From: Rhodobacteraceae bacterium 63075 | GTDB taxonomy: Bacteria > Pseudomonadota > Alphaproteobacteria > Rhodobacterales > Rhodobacteraceae | Direction: 5' to 3' | Length of the DNA stretch: 64,000 nucleotides | NCBI GenBank assembly: GCA_003417655.1 | Contig: QVMW01000003.1 | Location: 124,001 to 188,000 of the forward strand | In this document: positions 60,916 through 64,000 of the stretch, piece by piece | Position numbering within the stretch: the stretch's first letter is position 1 | How the letters are laid out: the number at the start of each line of letters is the position of its first letter | Notes under the pieces: generated by a model | What the model was told of the DNA's origin: nothing | Seen by the model: only the letters and a program-made list of their open reading frames with translations | Databases searched by the model: none | Translations under genes and position numbers: made by a program

Positions 60916-61658
60916 GCCAGGCCGCCTTCACCCACGCGCTGCTCGATCCGGATCGGAGCGAACCCGAGGGCCTGTCGGACGGGTTCGGCGCGCCCGCCGG
61001 ACGCCGCTTCTCCGTCTATCGCAACAACGTCACCGTTGCGCTCATCGACGCGATGGCCGCAGGCTTCCCCGCGGTGGTCAAGCTGCTTGGCGAGGAAAAC
61101 TTCCGCAACATCGCCCGCGAATACGCCCGCGCGCACCCGCCGCAATCGCCCCTGATGGTGCTATATGGCGCGGATTTCGCCGATTTCCTCGCGGGCTTCG
61201 CGCCGCTCGAGCGCTACGGATACCTGCCGGATGTCGCGCGGCTCGAATATGCCCTGCGCGAGAGCTATCACGCGGCCGATGCCGCCCCCGTCGCGCCGGA
61301 CAGGCTTGCGGAGCTGCCGCCCGAGACGCTCGCGGAGGCAAGGCTCACGCTCGCGCCCACCCTGCGCCTTCTGTGCTCGCCGTGGCCCGCGCTCTCGATC
61401 TGGCGGTTCAACATGCAAGACGGCGCGCCCAAGCCCGAAGCCGCCGCCGAGGATGTGCTTATCGCGCGCAAGGAGTATGACCCCGCGCCGCATCTGCTCG
61501 GCCCCGGCGCCGCTGCCTTCATCGCCGCTTGCCAGCAAGGCGCGCGCTTGCGCGAAGCGGCCGAGGCCGCCGGTGAGGGGCTCGACCTCGGTGCCGTGCT
61601 CGGCCTGCTGCTCGAAACCGGAAGCATCGTTGATGTATTACATGAGAATAGTCCATGA
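60912..61658 (+). CDS. bufC: DNA-binding-domain-like partner BufC (DUF2063)
   Basis: A 248-residue DUF2063 protein. The N-terminal domain has [20 protein letters not shown] then [20 protein letters not shown], the conserved family segment. In MNIO systems this partner binds the precursor's N-terminal part and presents it to the oxidase. It overlaps bufB at its start and the doxX gene at its stop, each by four bases. Confidence 0.9.
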   Translation: MSQAAFTHALLDPDRSEPEGLSDGFGAPAGRRFSVYRNNVTVALIDAMAAGFPAVVKLLGEENFRNIAREYARAHPPQSPLMVLYGADFADFLAGFAPLERYGYLPDVARLEYALRESYHAADAAPVAPDRLAELPPETLAEARLTLAPTLRLLCSPWPALSIWRFNMQDGAPKPEAAAEDVLIARKEYDPAPHLLGPGAAAFIAACQQGARLREAAEAAGEGLDLGAVLGLLLETGSIVDVLHENSP

Positions 61659-62203
61659 AATTATTGATAAATATACATAATAATGTATTTCTTTCCGTGA
61701 GTGAAAACGCCGCGAACCTGCTCGGCCTGCTCGCGCGGCTTACCTTCGCCGCCGTCCTGCTGCGCTACTTCTGGGCCTCCGGCCTGACCAAGCTGGGCGA
61801 CGGGATCTTCGGCTTCCTCAGCCCTTCGACAGGTGCCTATGCCCAGATCTTTCCCAAGGCGATGGAGGCCGTCACCTACGATGTCTCGCAGCTCTCGATC
61901 TTTCATTGGCTCGTCGTCGTCGCAGGCACATGGGCCGAATTCCTCCTGCCCCTCTTGATCGTCATCGGCCTGTTCACCCGCCTCTCCGCGCTCGGGATGA
62001 TCGGCTTTGTGCTCGTGCAGTCCCTCACCGACCTTTACGGCCACGGCGGTATCGAACATGCCGAAACGCTCGGCGCGTGGTTCGACCGGTTTCCGGGCGG
62101 CTTGATAATCGATCAGCGCGCGCTCTGGGTGTTCGTGCTGCTCAGCCTGGTGATGCTCGGCGGCGGCTGGCTCAGCGCCGACCGCGCAGCGAAGATCACA
62201 TGA
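61655..62203 (+). CDS. DoxX-family membrane protein of the bufferin operon
   Basis: A 182-residue DoxX protein with four membrane helices. LLARLTFAAVLLRYFWASGL then TKLGDG is the typical first helix, and AGTWAEFLLPLLIVIGLFTR the third region. DoxX proteins commonly end bufferin operons and may take part in electron transfer or maturation at the membrane. The first 15 codons are unusually AT-rich for this genome. Its 3' end overlaps the convergent arsC-like gene by eight bases. Confidence 0.88.
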   Translation: MKLLINIHNNVFLSVSENAANLLGLLARLTFAAVLLRYFWASGLTKLGDGIFGFLSPSTGAYAQIFPKAMEAVTYDVSQLSIFHWLVVVAGTWAEFLLPLLIVIGLFTRLSALGMIGFVLVQSLTDLYGHGGIEHAETLGAWFDRFPGGLIIDQRALWVFVLLSLVMLGGGWLSADRAAKIT

Positions 62204-62507
62204 GCGCCGCGCGCGTCTCCTCGCTCCAGCCGAGGTAAAGCGCGTCGCCCTGCGCGATGAGCGGGCGTTTCATCAGCGCGGGGTGCGCCTTGATGAGCGC
62301 GACGGGATCGCCCGCGCGCTCGGTCTCGCTCAGCCCGCGCCACGTGGTCGACCGGGTGTTCACCAGCGCCGCGCCGAACTGCGCATGGGCCGCTTCGAGC
62401 ACGTCCTCCGGCAGCCCCTCGGCGCGCACATCCACCAGTTCCGCCCCCTCCAGCGCCTTGAGCGCTTTCCGACAGCTATCACAGGCCTTCAAACCGTATA
62501 TCTTCAT
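62196..62507 (-). CDS. ArsC/Spx/YffB-like thioredoxin-fold protein
   Basis: A 103-residue thioredoxin-fold protein. CDSC (Cys9, Cys12) is at the top of the first helix in YGLKACDSCRKALK. The LIAQGDALYLGWSEE segment near the end resembles the ArsC-family glutaredoxin-like pattern. It is shorter than ArsC and closer to the YffB/Spx group. A redox or arsenate-related function is not proven. The ATG at 62507 gives the normal start. Confidence 0.85.
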   Translation of the reverse strand: MKIYGLKACDSCRKALKALEGAELVDVRAEGLPEDVLEAAHAQFGAALVNTRSTTWRGLSETERAGDPVALIKAHPALMKRPLIAQGDALYLGWSEETRAALM

Positions 62508-62749
62508 GCCGCGTCCCTCGTCATGTCCCCGCAAGGTCATACGGGGAGATGCCGACGAAGGCCACCCCACGCCGATTTCATTTGAATTTTACAAATTTCG
62601 TGCAAGACTCCCGGTGTGACTTTCCAGTCCTGACGTCCGCTGCCGGCCCGTTCCGGCGCGCGGCACCGGACTTCACCAGATTGCGAAAGACGCAAGGTGA
62701 AGCGGGTCCGCCGCAAGTGACCCTGACTGGAAGTATAAGGAGAAGCGGC

Positions 62750-62956
62750 ATGCCAAACGGCACCGTGAAATGGTTCAACACAACCAAGGGCTATGGGTTC
62801 ATCGCGCCCGAGGATGGCGGAAATGATGTTTTCGTGCATATCTCTGCTGTCGAGCGTTCCGGCCTCACCGGCCTCGCGGATGATCAGAAAGTCTCGTTCG
62901 AGCTGGAAGAAGGCCGCGACGGACGCCAGATGGCAGGCGATCTCAAGCTCTTGTAA
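62750..62956 (+). CDS. cold-shock-domain protein (CspA family)
   Basis: A 68-residue cold-shock domain. KGYGFI is RNP1 and VFVHISA is RNP2, embedded in NGTVKWFNTTKGYGFIAPED. It binds single-stranded RNA and DNA as an RNA chaperone. AAGGAGAAGC precedes the ATG. The upstream gap of about 240 bases may hold a long 5' untranslated region typical of csp mRNAs; I see no clear box to prove cold control. Confidence 0.95.
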   Translation: MPNGTVKWFNTTKGYGFIAPEDGGNDVFVHISAVERSGLTGLADDQKVSFELEEGRDGRQMAGDLKLL

Positions 62957-63029
62957 GCATCTGGCAAATGCGCCGGGGGGCATCGGCCCCGCCGTATTTC
63001 CGTTTCACTCCGGACCCTGAGGCACCGCC

Positions 63030-63320
63030 TCAGCTACAGCCCTTCTTGCCGATCGGGCAGTCGCTGTGCGTGGCGCGCTTGTGGTATGTCTTCTTCTGCA
63101 CGGGGTGGGCCATCACGCTCTGGTAGGAGCTTGACTGGTTGGGCTTGCCGCAGCAGATGACCCCGCCGATAACGACCGGCTGAAGACCCGAAGGACAATA
63201 ATTGGCGCTCGCTTCGTAGGGATAGAGCGGCGCGACCACCTTGTTGCCGGCCTGCGCGGGCATGGCCGCCAGAGACATGGCCGTTGCGACCGCAGCGCTG
63301 AGAAAAAGTTTGGATGTCAT
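63030..63320 (-). CDS. small secreted cysteine-containing protein
   Basis: A 96-residue protein with a signal peptide (about residues 1-24, ending AMPAQA before GNKVVAPLY). The mature part has five cysteines (NYCPSGL, VICCGKP, SDCPIGKKGCS) and is basic near the end. It may be a disulfide-rich or metal-binding periplasmic protein. No family is recognised. The ATG at 63320 is chosen for the signal peptide; the longer upstream frame lacks support. Confidence 0.72.
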   Translation of the reverse strand: MTSKLFLSAAVATAMSLAAMPAQAGNKVVAPLYPYEASANYCPSGLQPVVIGGVICCGKPNQSSSYQSVMAHPVQKKTYHKRATHSDCPIGKKGCS

Positions 63321-63422
63321 CACAGGTCCCTCGCAGAAAAATTCGATATCAACTGGACACAGGCTACCGATCGCGGTGCGCAGGTCAAATGAAAAGCGCC
63401 GCCATCCTGTTCGCACCGGCCT

Positions 63423-63824
63423 TCACCCCGAGAAGCGCAGCACGGTCCACACGCCCACGAAGGCCGAGACGCCCGTGAGCACGATCCCCCAGGTGAAGTC
63501 CACGGCGACCATCTGCCAGGACCAGTTCCTGAGCGTGGCGAGGTTTGTGAACTCGTAGGTGCCATAGGCCATCGCGCCGAGCAGCCCGCCCATCCAGAGC
63601 GCCTTGAAGGGGCTCGCCTCGGCCAGCGCGGGCAGCGAGGCAAGGAACACGACACCGGCCACGTAGAAAAGATAGAAGATCGCCGCGGGCGCCAGCGCCG
63701 GGCTCTCGCGCAGCGCATCGCCCAGATGCCGCTCGAAAAGCGGCTTGATGACGTTCGTCAGCATCAGCGCATCGACGATCAGGAAGAAAACAGCGGTGAC
63801 AAGGTAAAGGCTCAGGGTCTGCAT
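63423..63824 (-). CDS. DUF2177 membrane protein
   Basis: A 133-residue protein with four membrane helices. SLYLVTAVFFLIVDALMLTN near the start and MGGLLGAMAYGTYEFTNLAT, then LRNWSWQMVAVDFTWGIVLT, are typical of DUF2177 (COG4852). The function is unknown. It starts with ATG after a GGAGACGCC ribosome binding site and may precede the Cys-rich gene in a unit. Confidence 0.9.
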   Translation of the reverse strand: MQTLSLYLVTAVFFLIVDALMLTNVIKPLFERHLGDALRESPALAPAAIFYLFYVAGVVFLASLPALAEASPFKALWMGGLLGAMAYGTYEFTNLATLRNWSWQMVAVDFTWGIVLTGVSAFVGVWTVLRFSG

Positions 63825-63888
63825 GGCGTCTCCTCTTGGCTGTAGAGGAAACGGATCAATGCAGGGTTTGGTTCAAATAAACCTGGGC

Positions 63889-64000
63889 TCACTCCAGCAG
63901 CGCCCGGAACTCCCGCCATTCCCCCTTGCTCATACCTGAGCTTTCCTGCGTGACCTCCGCGCCCTTCAGCATCTGCCGGATGCACTCGAGCGCCTTGGCC
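63889..64000 (-). CDS. 3' end of an unidentified gene (partial)
   Basis: The last 36 codons of a gene that enters from the right edge. The translation contains AKALECIRQMLKGAEVTQES then GMSKGEWREFRALLE before a TGA stop at 63889-63891. It is charged and helical and has codon use like its neighbours. The protein cannot be named from so short a piece. Confidence 0.5.
   Translation of the reverse strand, partial: AKALECIRQMLKGAEVTQESSGMSKGEWREFRALLE

Overview
The window is a GC-rich, densely packed alphaproteobacterial chromosome segment. Its gene content points to Rhodobacteraceae (Roseobacter group): a TRAP transporter, a hut operon with HutF, a MipZ-type ATPase, class I PHA genes with a PhaR repressor and TGC-rich PhaR boxes, and GC-rich intergenic repeats ending in GGGATATTT-n-AGGCAAGAAGAAAG. 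I see no rRNA, tRNA, CRISPR array, insertion sequence or prophage. The genus assignment is inference.

Layout. 1-6868 is accessory: the 5' end of a GlxA-type regulator, a LysE exporter, small membrane proteins, a dehalogenase-like hydrolase, a DUF3396 (type VI immunity family) gene, an old yellow enzyme, and an MFS/TetR pair. 7436-14748 is the histidine utilisation locus: hutC-hutF diverge from hutI-hutH-hutG-hutU across a compact promoter, giving the five-step deiminase/deformylase route to glutamate and formate. 14918-24339 is a catabolic cluster: an FCD-GntR regulator, a DapA-family lyase/aldolase, an aldehyde dehydrogenase, a non-pyrrolysine MttB-family methyltransferase and a DadA-type FAD oxidase, facing a convergent DctPQM TRAP transporter. 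It looks like a complete uptake and breakdown pathway for an N-methylated amino acid or betaine.

24521-28995 holds mipZ, an RNA methyltransferase, a GcvA-type LysR, a secreted HExxH protein and a DMT exporter. 29038-35202 is the homogentisate cluster: marR, then hmgA, fahA, an unusual MBL-fold protein, an MhaA-like FAD monooxygenase and a DUF2783 small partner. 35572-38150 is an AT-richer insert (LysE, DUF1772, a membrane protein, TetR with a perfect operator, and a chorismate-mutase-like protein). 38303-40496 encodes an aromatic amino acid decarboxylase and an HpaI aldolase.

40858-45214 encodes GntR, a class I glutamine amidotransferase, a cytochrome P450, a PuuA-like glutamine synthetase and a 2Fe-2S ferredoxin. 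Together these suggest a gamma-glutamylation-dependent oxidation of an amine, with the P450 as the oxidant. This is the strongest candidate here for an undescribed pathway. 45393-47568 has a DegT aminotransferase and a LysR regulator. 47575-52162 is the PHA locus (phaR, phaP, phaC, divergent phaZ) with PhaR boxes at each promoter. 52185-57391 carries a FemAB/GNAT protein, three hydrolases, a VOC protein and an MFS transporter. thrS (57550-59496) is followed by a four-gene bufferin operon (bufA-bufB-bufC-doxX), a copper-related RiPP system. The end of the window has an ArsC/Spx-like protein, a cold-shock protein, a Cys-rich secreted protein, a DUF2177 membrane protein and the 3' end of an unidentified gene.
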